Source of the DNA: Duganella aceris
GTDB taxonomy: Bacteria; Pseudomonadota; Gammaproteobacteria; Burkholderiales; Burkholderiaceae_D
Assembly: GCF_011090165.1 (NCBI RefSeq)
Contig: NZ_JAADJT010000006.1
Location: 1 to 64,000, forward strand
Reading direction: 5' to 3'
Length of the DNA stretch: 64,000 nucleotides
The position numbers and the translations under genes were made by a program. Of the stretch, positions 56,122 to 64,000 are shown piece by piece. A model generated the notes under the pieces. It was given only the letters and a program-made list of their open reading frames with translations, did not search any database and was not told the origin of the DNA. Numbering within the stretch: the first letter of the stretch is position 1; each line of letters begins with the position of its first letter.

Positions 56122-57419
56122 GCGCGCCGACCCTCACCGCCGCCGCGCTGTTGTTGGCGCTGGCCGGCGCGGGCGCGCGGGCGCAGTCCGAGGCGCCGGC
56201 GGCGGACAAGGAGCCGGCCGCCGGCGGAGCGCTGGGCGACGAGCTGCGCGAAGGATTTTATTCGCGCCTCAACGTGCTGGCGTTCGGCGTCTACAACGAC
56301 CTGCGCGATGGCCAGCGCGCCAGCAATGTGCTGGGTTTCCCGCGCAGTCAGGCGGAGATCGATTTCCGTCCCGACTTCAGCCTCAGCCTGCGGCGCTTCG
56401 ACTTCGGCCTGAAGCCGCGCCTGCTCTACGCGCGCGACCGGCTGTACGAGCGCGTCGGCGAAGACGACACCGACACCCGCCACCGTGGCTACATCAACGA
56501 AGCCTACGTGCGCTTCCGCGCCACCGAGAACGTGACCGCCATCCTCAGCCGCGAGAACCTGCAATGGGGCCCGTCGGCGCTGGTGTCGGCGTCGAATCCG
56601 TTCAATCCGAACAACGGCAAGGGCAATCCCAATGTCGAGCTGCCCGGCCTCGACTACGTGCGGCTGGTGGCGGTGCCGAGTCCGGAGTGGACGGTTTCGC
56701 TGATCAGCAACTTCCGCCCCGGCCGGCTCAACAAGGACGACCAGGTGGCGACCACGGGTACCGGGTTTCCCGCCTCCGCGCAGCTGGCGCCGCCGGTCGG
56801 CGTCGACTATTCGCTGCTGCAGCGCGAGCCGTTCGAAAAGACCCACGCCGTCAAGCTCGACTACACCGGCGACGGTTATTACGCATCGGCGATCGTGTCG
56901 CACCGCCGGCGCGGCGCCAACCGGTTGGGGCTGTTCGGCGGCTGGAACGCGTCGGACGCGCTGATGCTGTACGCCGAAGGCAGCGCCGAGCGCGAACAGG
57001 CGGCGCAGCGCGCCCAGGGCGCCGGGGGCGCGCCGAGGCGCCTGCTGGCCGGCGCCTCCTACACGCTGGAATCGGGGCCGACCTTCAGCGCCGAGTACTT
57101 TCACAACCGCAGCGGCTGCACGCTGGAGCCGCTGCTGGCCTGCGGCGCCGCCGCGCCGCCGCGCCTGCCGCTGTTGCGGCGCCGTTACGCGCTGCTGCAA
57201 TACGTCGACACCAAGCTGCTCGGCAGCGTCAACCTGGTGGTGCGGGTGATCCGCAATCTCGACGACCACTCGACCCTGTCCACCGCCAACGTCGAATGGG
57301 AAGTGGGCGAACACGTGCAGCTGTATCTGGTGCCAACCGTCTCCAGCGGCCACGACGGCGCCGAATTCCCCAATTTGCCGAAACGCTCGCTGTTCTTCGG
57401 CCTGTCCTACACTTACTAA
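56118..57419 (+). CDS. Outer-membrane beta-barrel protein
   Basis: A 433-residue protein with a signal peptide (about 1-23) and many alternating aromatic/hydrophobic strands, ending in an aromatic residue (LSYTY) as outer-membrane barrels do. The family is not clear. It is coupled to the LolA-like gene by a 4-nt overlap, so it is the probable outer-membrane acceptor or outlet of the Lol-like route. Confidence 0.72.
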   Translation: MSAPTLTAAALLLALAGAGARAQSEAPAADKEPAAGGALGDELREGFYSRLNVLAFGVYNDLRDGQRASNVLGFPRSQAEIDFRPDFSLSLRRFDFGLKPRLLYARDRLYERVGEDDTDTRHRGYINEAYVRFRATENVTAILSRENLQWGPSALVSASNPFNPNNGKGNPNVELPGLDYVRLVAVPSPEWTVSLISNFRPGRLNKDDQVATTGTGFPASAQLAPPVGVDYSLLQREPFEKTHAVKLDYTGDGYYASAIVSHRRRGANRLGLFGGWNASDALMLYAEGSAEREQAAQRAQGAGGAPRRLLAGASYTLESGPTFSAEYFHNRSGCTLEPLLACGAAAPPRLPLLRRRYALLQYVDTKLLGSVNLVVRVIRNLDDHSTLSTANVEWEVGEHVQLYLVPTVSSGHDGAEFPNLPKRSLFFGLSYTY

Positions 57420-57429
57420 GGAGACCGCC

Positions 57430-58788
57430 ATGCAAACGACGCCCAGCTTTGCCATCCTGACCATGGGCAGCGGCGACTATCTCGGCTCGACGGTGCGCGA
57501 CCTGACGCTGGCCAACAGCCTGCACCGGCGCGGCTTCAAGGTGGTCATCTACTGGATGATGGAGGAGAACCGCGACCTGGCCGACGCCGGCATCGAGCAC
57601 CGCATGCTGTGCCACGGCACGCGCTACCACTTCCAGCGGCCGTCGCAGGTGCTGGACCGCTGGCTGGGTTCCTTGTTGTTCCTGCTGCCCAAGCGCTGGC
57701 GGGTGCGCGCCATCCAGCGCAAGGCGTCGTATGTGGACCGGCTGCTGGCCAACCTGGTGCGTTCGTTGTACGCGCAGCCGCAGCCGGATCCGGCGCTCGC
57801 GCTGCGCTTGCGGGCGCTGATCGAGCGCGACGACATCAGCCATCTGATGGTCAGCTTCGGCACGCTGGGGCCGCTGGCGCTGGCCGCCAAGCGCGCCGCC
57901 GGCCGCCACTTCGACTATGTGCTGACCTTCCAGGGCGACGAGGAGTTCGCCGCCCACGCCGGGCGCATCGGTCTGCTGGACGTGTATCGGCAGCGGCTGA
58001 ATCAATCGCTGGCCGGATCGCCGTGGAAGTCGATCGCCGTCAGCGAGGATTATGTCAGCCGCATCGTCGACGATATCCAGGTCTCGCCGGCGCGCTTGCA
58101 GGTGGTTTACAACGGCGTCGAGCAAAAGGCGCGCGCCGAGGCGCCGTCGTTCGCGCCGATCAAGGCGCTGTTCCCGGCGCTGCGGCAGGATGTGCCCATC
58201 GTCTTGTATCTTGGGCGCCAGGACAGCGAAAAGGGCATCGACCTGCTGTTGTACGCGGTGCGGCTGCTGGCCGGACGCGCGTTGCCGATGCAACTGGTGA
58301 TCTGCGGCGCGACCGCGAAGGGGCCGTCCTACCGCAAGGTGCTGACCGAGCTGGGGCAGCATCTGGGCCTGCGGGTTCATCATGCCGGCACGGTGTCGGC
58401 GGCGCTGCGCGACGCGCTGTATGCGCACAGCTATTGCGTGGTCTATCCATCGGTCAACCGCGAGCCGTTCGGGCTGGTGGTGGCGGAGGCGATGAGCCAC
58501 GGCACGCCGGTGCTGGTGCCGGATTACGGCGGCGTGGCCGAGGTGATCCGCGACCGGGGACGCCAGGGCGGCCTGTGTTTCCGCACCTGGGACAGCGGCG
58601 ACCTGGCGCGGCAACTGGGGCGTCTGTTCGAGGAGCCGGTGCTGTACCGCGAACTGGCCGGCAACGCGCGCGCGGTGGCGGCGCGCTTCAACGTCGATAA
58701 TATGACCGACGCCATCCTGGCCCATATCGGCCTGCAAGCCCATCCGCCGGGCCCGGCCGAGCCGGCCGAGCTGCCGCTGCGCGCCTGA
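57430..58788 (+). CDS. GT4-family glycosyltransferase
   Basis: A 452-residue retaining GT-B glycosyltransferase. The C-terminal domain has VLYLGRQDSEKGIDLL and the donor-binding EPFGLVVAE (EX7E) motif. The N-terminal GSGDYLGSTVRDLTLA block fits the acceptor domain. It starts 10 nt after the barrel gene behind AAGGAG. As last gene of the operon it may add a sugar to the lipid product, a role inferred from position. Confidence 0.87.
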   Translation: MQTTPSFAILTMGSGDYLGSTVRDLTLANSLHRRGFKVVIYWMMEENRDLADAGIEHRMLCHGTRYHFQRPSQVLDRWLGSLLFLLPKRWRVRAIQRKASYVDRLLANLVRSLYAQPQPDPALALRLRALIERDDISHLMVSFGTLGPLALAAKRAAGRHFDYVLTFQGDEEFAAHAGRIGLLDVYRQRLNQSLAGSPWKSIAVSEDYVSRIVDDIQVSPARLQVVYNGVEQKARAEAPSFAPIKALFPALRQDVPIVLYLGRQDSEKGIDLLLYAVRLLAGRALPMQLVICGATAKGPSYRKVLTELGQHLGLRVHHAGTVSAALRDALYAHSYCVVYPSVNREPFGLVVAEAMSHGTPVLVPDYGGVAEVIRDRGRQGGLCFRTWDSGDLARQLGRLFEEPVLYRELAGNARAVAARFNVDNMTDAILAHIGLQAHPPGPAEPAELPLRA

Positions 58789-58817
58789 TCGGCGCGATGC
58801 CATCCCGTGCCGACCTC

Positions 58818-58846
58818 GGCCGCGCGTCCGCCCGCCGGACGCGGCC
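58818..58846. terminator. GC-rich hairpin between convergent genes
   Basis: GGCCGCGCGTCCG pairs with CGGACGCGGCC through an 11-bp stem with a 2-nt bulge. It lies between the glycosyltransferase stop and the convergent kinase gene stop. There is no T-run, so a terminator role is uncertain. Confidence 0.35.
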
Positions 58847-58893
58847 AGGGCGGCGTTGCGGCGATGCCTCGCGCCGCCGGGGCTAGGCAGGCC

Positions 58894-60192
58894 TCATGTC
58901 TGGTCGCGCGCCAACGTGGCGGCGATCTCCGCGAAAAATGGCCGGGCGGCGGGATCGGCGGCGAGACAGCGGGCCGCCAGGCGTGCCAGTTGATCCAGCT
59001 TCGGCTGGAAAGCGGGTGGCGCGTCGCAGCGCGCCAGCAGCTCCTCCAGCAGCACGCCGAAGGCGCGCACCTCCAGCCGCTGCAAGGCCGGCGCATGGGC
59101 GGCGTCGGTCGCGAACAGCGAGGCGCCGCCGAAATCGCCCAGCAGCGGAGCGCCAAGCTCGCAATGCAGGATGTTGTGGCCGTACAGGTCGCCGTGCATC
59201 ACGCCCCGGCTGTGCAGATGGCGCGCCGCCGAGGCGACGCCGCCGGCGATGGCCAGCAGCGTCGCCGGCGTGAAGCGCTTGTCGGCCGGGTAGACGTCGC
59301 GGGTGCAGCTGTCCAGGCTGGGCGGACCGGCCAGGTTGCCGAACTTCGGATCGATCAGCGACATCACCAGTCCGTGCGCGCCGTCGGGGTGGTCGTCGAT
59401 CTTGCCCAGCAGCGGAATCAGGTTGGGATGCGCGCTGGCGCCGATGCAGGCCGCCATTTCGCTCAACGGCGAACCGTCGCTGGTCATCGCCCCCTTGAAC
59501 ACCTTGACCGCGACGTGGCCGCCAGCGTAAGCGGCGCGGTGGATCACGCCGGAAGCGCCTTCGCCCAGTTTCCGCTCCAGCGTCAGGTCGCGCCAGGCGA
59601 TGGCGGCGCTCGGCGCGGCCGCTTCGCGCTCCGCGCTGAACGGATTGCCGGCGCAGGCCAGCCAGGTCAGGCGGGGCAGCGTCAGCAGCCATGGCGGCAA
59701 CTCGGTCAGCCGGTTGGCGGCGATGCGCAGCAATTCCAGCTGATGCAGATTCGCCATCGAGGCGGGCAGGGCGCGCAGGCGGTTCCCGGCCAGCATCAGC
59801 TTCCGCATCAGCGGCCGGCGGCCCAGCTCGTCCGGCAATTCCTCGATCTCGTTATCGGTCAGCACCAGCCAGCGCAATTGCGGCGGCAGCGCGGCGGCCG
59901 GCACGCTGCGGATGCGGTTGGCCTTGAAGCCGACCATGCTCAACGTCGTGCATGCGCCCAGCACCGGCGGCAACTCGGTGAATAGATTGTCCGAACAAAA
60001 GATGATGCGCAGCTTGTGCAGCCGGGGCAGGTCGTCCGGCAGCGACGACAGCGCGTTGCCGGACAGGTCGAGGATTTCCAGGCTGTCGGCCAGGCCGAAG
60101 ATCTCGCGCGGGAATTCGCGCAGGCCGCAGACGAGTTGCAGGCGCCGAACGCCTTGCAGGGCGCCGGAGCGCAGTTGTTCCAATGTATGCAT
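58894..60192 (-). CDS. Leucine-rich-repeat protein kinase
   Basis: A 432-residue cytoplasmic protein joining about seven leucine-rich repeats (residues about 20-195, LxxLxLxxNxLxxLP pattern) to a compact eukaryotic-like kinase domain (about 205-430). The glycine loop LGEGASGVIH, the ATP lysine in VAVKVFKG, the catalytic-loop HGDLYGHNIL (HGD instead of HRD) and DFGG are visible. Start 60192 is taken over a longer frame. No GTPase (Roc) domain or membrane helix is present. Its target is unknown; it faces the lipid operon from the opposite strand. Confidence 0.85.
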   Translation of the reverse strand: MHTLEQLRSGALQGVRRLQLVCGLREFPREIFGLADSLEILDLSGNALSSLPDDLPRLHKLRIIFCSDNLFTELPPVLGACTTLSMVGFKANRIRSVPAAALPPQLRWLVLTDNEIEELPDELGRRPLMRKLMLAGNRLRALPASMANLHQLELLRIAANRLTELPPWLLTLPRLTWLACAGNPFSAEREAAAPSAAIAWRDLTLERKLGEGASGVIHRAAYAGGHVAVKVFKGAMTSDGSPLSEMAACIGASAHPNLIPLLGKIDDHPDGAHGLVMSLIDPKFGNLAGPPSLDSCTRDVYPADKRFTPATLLAIAGGVASAARHLHSRGVMHGDLYGHNILHCELGAPLLGDFGGASLFATDAAHAPALQRLEVRAFGVLLEELLARCDAPPAFQPKLDQLARLAARCLAADPAARPFFAEIAATLARDQT

Positions 60193-60311
60193 GGATGTGG
60201 GTGAACAGTAGATGCGGCAGTGTATCACCGCGACTTTGATGGCGCGAGGTAACGAACTTCCGCTGTCGCGGCATCACCGTAATATGTACGGATCTACATC
60301 AGGGGGCTCAC

Positions 60312-60944
60312 ATGAAAACGACATATCTGCATATGCTGTTTCTTGGATGCTGCGCCGCGTGGAGCGCGGCGTCCGCTACCACCGTCCAACTGGACTTTTC
60401 AGTGGAGCGTTTTGCTCCGTCCAACGGCAATCCGGCGCCTTCCGACCCGGTCCAGGGAAGATTCTGGTGGGAATCCGATAGCTTGACGGGTCCCATCACT
60501 CGTCTTCTCGGCGTCGATTTGCGGATTGGCGAACATCGCTACGGTTTGTCCGAGCTGGCGACCAGCGTCATGTCTTCCGGCATTCCCGGCGACCCCGGAT
60601 CGACTTTTATCGGCGGGAAATACGGCACCGAGTACGGCGTCACGACCGAGACCAACGACTTCACCATGGCCTGGGATAACGACACGCGGCGACCTTTCAT
60701 TTTTTATTACGCCGTGGATAACAGGAGCGGCATCTGGGGCAGCGACTCGGCATTGCGGCCGAACTATACGCGGTTCGAATTCACGCTGTCGGACGTGCCG
60801 CCGCCGGTGCCGGAGCCTGCCGCGTGGGCGCTGTTGTTGGCCGGGGTGCCGTTGCTGGCCATGGCCGGCCGGCGGGCGAGACGGCGTGCGGCCGTGTTCC
60901 CGCTTAATGGGGAGGAAATGCCGATGAAGATATGTAAAGATTAG
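60312..60944 (+). CDS. PEP-CTERM sorting-domain exported protein
   Basis: A 210-residue protein with a signal peptide (about 1-23), a beta-rich body and a C-terminal PEP-CTERM signal: VPEPAAWALLLAGVPLLAMAG followed by an RRARRR cluster. Such proteins are cut by exosortase and placed at the surface or in exopolysaccharide. A further 17 residues follow the basic cluster, which is unusual, as the signal normally ends there. Function otherwise unknown. Confidence 0.82.
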   Translation: MKTTYLHMLFLGCCAAWSAASATTVQLDFSVERFAPSNGNPAPSDPVQGRFWWESDSLTGPITRLLGVDLRIGEHRYGLSELATSVMSSGIPGDPGSTFIGGKYGTEYGVTTETNDFTMAWDNDTRRPFIFYYAVDNRSGIWGSDSALRPNYTRFEFTLSDVPPPVPEPAAWALLLAGVPLLAMAGRRARRRAAVFPLNGEEMPMKICKD

Positions 60945-61020
60945 CGGAAAGCCAAACAACCGTGCGGCTTAAGTGAAAATTAATGACGAAAGATTTACGG
61001 GGACTTAGTCGCGCAAATGG

Positions 61021-61049
61021 TTGTTGGGATACAATACCGGTGCTATGCT
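61021..61049 (+). promoter_or_regulatory. Candidate sucA promoter
   Basis: TTGTTG (61021-61026) and TATGCT (61044-61049) are 17 bp apart, with a TGC extended -10 element directly before the hexamer. Transcription would begin near 61056, giving a leader of about 135 nt. The rest of the 246-bp gap shows nothing definite. Confidence 0.45.
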
Positions 61050-61190
61050 GAATAACCGATTTTGTCGTACCTGAAGAAATATAGCCCTTCCCCACAACTT
61101 GATGTGCAATCCGCTAACCGGTCAGGCCGTGTCGCGGAAGGTTAGATTAACCCGCTAATTCCTCGCGAAGCGCGAAGAAAGGTGAGCAAT

Positions 61191-64000
61191 ATGATGCAAC
61201 AATATACGTCCAACTCCTACCTGTTCGGTGGGAACGCTCCGTACGTCGAAGAATTGTACGAAGCGTATCTGAACAACCCGGGCTCCGTGCCGGACAACTG
61301 GCGCTCGTACTTCGACGCCATGCAGCACGTGCCAGCCGTCGATGGTTCCAACAAGCCGGACGTCGCCCACGCCTCCGTGATCGCCTCCTTCGCCGAACGC
61401 GCGAAAGCCGGCCCGATCCGCACCGTGACCGCCTCCGCCGATGTCGAAATGGGTCGCAAGCGCGTCGCCGCGACCCAGCTGATCGCCGCCTACCGCTACC
61501 TCGGCTCGCGCTGGGCCAACCTGGATCCGCTGCAGCGTCAGGAACGTCCCGCCATCAACGAGCTGGAGCCTAGCTTCTACGGCTTCACCGATGCGGACAT
61601 GGACACCGTCTTCAACATCAGCAACACCTACTTCGGCCCAGAGACCGCGACCCTGCGCGACTTGCTGAACTACCTGCGCGACACCTATACCCGTTCGATC
61701 GGCGCAGAGTACATGTACATCTCCGATCCGGCCGAAAAGCGCTGGCTGCAAGAGCGCCTGGAGTCGATCCGCTCGACCCCTAACTTCACCGCCGACAAGA
61801 AAAAGCACATCCTGGAGCGCCTGACCGCGGCCGAAGGCCTGGAACGCTACCTGCATACCAAATACGTCGGCCAGAAACGTTTCTCGCTGGAAGGCGGCGA
61901 AACCTTCATCGCGTCGATCGACGAGATCATCCAGCGCGCCGGTGAAAAAGGCGTGCAGGAAATCGTCATCGGCATGGCCCACCGTGGCCGTCTGAACGTG
62001 CTGGTCAACACCCTGGGCAAAGCGCCTAAGGAACTGTTCGAAGAATTCGAAGGCAAGCACGGCGACGACCTGCCGGCCGGCGACGTCAAATACCACCAGG
62101 GCTTCTCGTCGGACATCTCGACTGCCGGCGGTCCGGTCCACCTGTCGCTGGCGTTCAACCCGTCGCACCTGGAAATCGTCAACCCTGTGGTCGAAGGTTC
62201 GGTCAAGGCGCGCATGGACCGTCGCGGCGACCACCTGGGCATGCAAGTGCTGCCTATCCTGGTGCACGGCGACGCGGCATTCGCCGGCCAGGGCGTTGTG
62301 ATGGAAACGCTGAATCTGGCGCAGACCCGTGGCTATGGCACGGGCGGCACGGTGCACATCGTCATCAACAACCAGATCGGTTTCACCACCTCGGATCCGC
62401 GCGACGCGCGTTCCACCATCTACTGCTCGGACGTCGTCAAGATGATCGAAGCACCGGTGCTGCACGTCAACGCCGATGATCCTGAAGCCGTGGTGCTGGC
62501 TTCGCAGATCGCGATGGACTACCGTCTGCAGTTCCATAAAGATATCGTGGTCGACATCATTTGCTACCGCAAACTGGGCCACAACGAGCAAGACACCCCG
62601 GCGCTGACCCAGCCGCTGATGTACAAGAAAATCGGCCAGCACCCAGGCACCCGCAAGCTGTACGCGGACAAGCTGGTTGCCCAGACCGTGATCGCGGCCG
62701 ATGGCGGCGAGCAGATGCAAGCCGCCTTCCGCGACGCGATGGACGCCGGCAAGCACACCGTCGATCCAGTGATCTCGAACTTCAAGAACAAGTACGCGGT
62801 CGACTGGCTGCCGTTCCTGAACAAGAAATGGACCGACTCGGCCGACACCGCCGTGCCGATGACCGAACTGAAACGCCTGGCCGGCCGCATCACCACCGTG
62901 CCTGAAGGCTTCAAGGTCCACTCGCTGGTCGAGAAGGTCCTGGGCGACCGCGCCTCGATGGGCCGTGGCGAACTGAACCTGGACTGGGGCATGGGCGAGC
63001 ACATGGCCTACGCATCGCTGGTCGCTTCGGGCTACGCAGTGCGCCTGACCGGCCAGGACGCCGGCCGCGGCACCTTCGTGCACCGTCACGCCGTGCTGCA
63101 CGACCAGAACCGCGAGCGTTGGGACGCGGGCACCTACGTGCCGCTGGAGAACATCTCGGAAGGCCAGGCGCCGTTCACCGTGATCGACTCCGTGCTGTCC
63201 GAAGAAGCGGTGCTGGGCTTCGAGTACGGTTACTCGACCGCCGAGCCGAACACGCTGACGATCTGGGAAGCCCAGTTCGGCGACTTCGTCAACGGCGCGC
63301 AAGTGGTCATCGACCAATTCATCAGCTCCGGCGAAGTGAAATGGGGCCGCGCTTCGGGCCTGGTCATGATGCTGCCGCACGGTTACGAAGGCCAGGGTCC
63401 TGAGCACTCGTCGGCACGTCCTGAGCGTTTCCTGCAGCTGTGCGCCGACAACAATATGCAAGTGGTCCAGCCGACCACCGCGTCGCAGATCTTCCACGTG
63501 CTGCGTCGTCAGATGGTGCGCCAGTTCCGCAAGCCGCTGGTGATCCTGACCCCGAAATCGCTGCTGCGCAACAAGGACGCCGGCTCCGCGCTGAACGACC
63601 TGGCCAAGGGCGCGTTCCAGACCGTGATCGGCGAAGTCGACGAGAAAATCGATGCCAAGAAAGTCAAGCGCGTCGTCGCTTGCTCGGGCAAGGTTTACTA
63701 CGACCTGGTCAACGCACGCAAGACGCGCGGCCAGACCGACACCGCCATCATCCGTGTCGAACAACTGTATCCGTTCCCGCACAAGTCGTTCGCCGCTGAA
63801 CTGAAAAAGTTCCCGGCGCTGACCGAAGTGGTGTGGACCCAGGACGAGCCGCAGAATCAGGGCCCATGGTTCCAGATTCAGCACAACATCTTCGAGAGCA
63901 TGGACGCTGGCCAACGCCTGGCTTACGCCGGCCGTCCGGCATCGGCATCGCCTGCGGTCGGTTACTACGACAAGCACTATGCCCAGCAAAAAGACCTGCT
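61191..64000 (+). CDS. sucA: 2-oxoglutarate dehydrogenase E1 component (partial)
   Basis: The first 936 residues of the thiamine-diphosphate E1 subunit, which decarboxylates 2-oxoglutarate for succinyl-CoA formation. The gene runs off the window end about 15 residues before its usual end. The FGGNAPYVEELYEAYL start binds E2. IGMAHRGRLNVLVN, the ThDP block GDAAFAGQG...NNQIGFTTS and the GQDAGRGTFVHRHAVL region are intact. AGGTGAG lies 5 nt before the ATG at 61191. Confidence 0.96.
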   Translation, partial: MMQQYTSNSYLFGGNAPYVEELYEAYLNNPGSVPDNWRSYFDAMQHVPAVDGSNKPDVAHASVIASFAERAKAGPIRTVTASADVEMGRKRVAATQLIAAYRYLGSRWANLDPLQRQERPAINELEPSFYGFTDADMDTVFNISNTYFGPETATLRDLLNYLRDTYTRSIGAEYMYISDPAEKRWLQERLESIRSTPNFTADKKKHILERLTAAEGLERYLHTKYVGQKRFSLEGGETFIASIDEIIQRAGEKGVQEIVIGMAHRGRLNVLVNTLGKAPKELFEEFEGKHGDDLPAGDVKYHQGFSSDISTAGGPVHLSLAFNPSHLEIVNPVVEGSVKARMDRRGDHLGMQVLPILVHGDAAFAGQGVVMETLNLAQTRGYGTGGTVHIVINNQIGFTTSDPRDARSTIYCSDVVKMIEAPVLHVNADDPEAVVLASQIAMDYRLQFHKDIVVDIICYRKLGHNEQDTPALTQPLMYKKIGQHPGTRKLYADKLVAQTVIAADGGEQMQAAFRDAMDAGKHTVDPVISNFKNKYAVDWLPFLNKKWTDSADTAVPMTELKRLAGRITTVPEGFKVHSLVEKVLGDRASMGRGELNLDWGMGEHMAYASLVASGYAVRLTGQDAGRGTFVHRHAVLHDQNRERWDAGTYVPLENISEGQAPFTVIDSVLSEEAVLGFEYGYSTAEPNTLTIWEAQFGDFVNGAQVVIDQFISSGEVKWGRASGLVMMLPHGYEGQGPEHSSARPERFLQLCADNNMQVVQPTTASQIFHVLRRQMVRQFRKPLVILTPKSLLRNKDAGSALNDLAKGAFQTVIGEVDEKIDAKKVKRVVACSGKVYYDLVNARKTRGQTDTAIIRVEQLYPFPHKSFAAELKKFPALTEVVWTQDEPQNQGPWFQIQHNIFESMDAGQRLAYAGRPASASPAVGYYDKHYAQQKDL

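Noticed and set aside
61155..63989. A 944-codon leftward frame opposite sucA
   Set aside because: sucA on the + strand is unmistakable by sequence; this is its shadow.

Overview
This window looks like the chromosome of a GC-rich betaproteobacterium, most likely an Oxalobacteraceae member (Massilia/Duganella type). This is inferred from gene content and order: paired cyanophycin synthetases with the DUF1854/ABC genes, a Burkholderiales-style TCA supercluster (mdh, HpcH/HpaI lyase, acnA, gntR, sdhCDAB, sdhE, gltA, odhA/sucA), a DUF2863 gene and a PEP-CTERM protein. No tRNA, rRNA, CRISPR array or intact insertion sequence was seen. Many long open frames antisense to real genes are high-GC artefacts and are left out.

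Layout. 0-2 kb: a small membrane-protein pair and a decayed oleate hydratase. 2-10.4 kb: a 2OG-Fe(II) oxygenase, then the cyanophycin locus, with a DUF1854 protein and zinc-ribbon ABC exporter divergent from a P-loop-defective CphA'-type protein and a full CphA. 10.5-18 kb: a type VI secretion cargo module (DUF3304, VgrG, DUF4123 adaptor, DUF3304 lipoprotein, Tle1/DUF2235 phospholipase). It is bounded by a 193-bp direct repeat made of the 5' end of the patatin gene that follows. 18-28 kb: patatin phospholipase, LysR/CoA-transferase pair, M14 and M61 peptidase-like proteins, CYTH protein, DUF2863 protein and a second LysR regulator.

28-39.6 kb: TCA-cycle genes. mdh, an HpcH/HpaI lyase, a small secreted protein and acnA run leftward. 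They are divergent from a GntR/UTRA regulator followed by sdhCDAB-sdhE-gltA. A perfect 16-bp palindrome and a good sigma-70 promoter lie between the two arms. gltA ends at a strong terminator. sucA (odhA), which usually follows gltA in related bacteria, appears only at 61.2 kb with its own candidate promoter.

40.9-58.8 kb: the most unusual part of the window. A roughly 260-bp stretch of about 27% GC precedes a tightly packed, co-directional eight-gene operon. It encodes a truncated adenylation-domain protein, a 2604-residue NMO-NMO-KS-AT-ACP-KR synthase with a PUFA-synthase-like ACP, a type III polyketide synthase, a dehydratase-phosphopantetheinyl transferase fusion, a Lol/MacB-like ABC ATPase and FtsX-type permease, a LolA-like periplasmic protein, an outer-membrane barrel and a GT4 glycosyltransferase. 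My reading is a secondary-lipid pathway: a type I enzyme builds an acyl chain, a type III PKS extends or cyclises it, a glycosyltransferase may decorate it, and a dedicated Lol-like route carries it to the outer membrane. The synthase gene also holds an internal Shine-Dalgarno plus ATG before the ACP, and an A7 slippery site with a 12-bp stem-loop right after the ACP. The latter suggests a programmed -1 frameshift that would release a form lacking the ketoreductase.

58.9-64 kb: a leucine-rich-repeat protein kinase, a PEP-CTERM protein and sucA, which runs off the window end.
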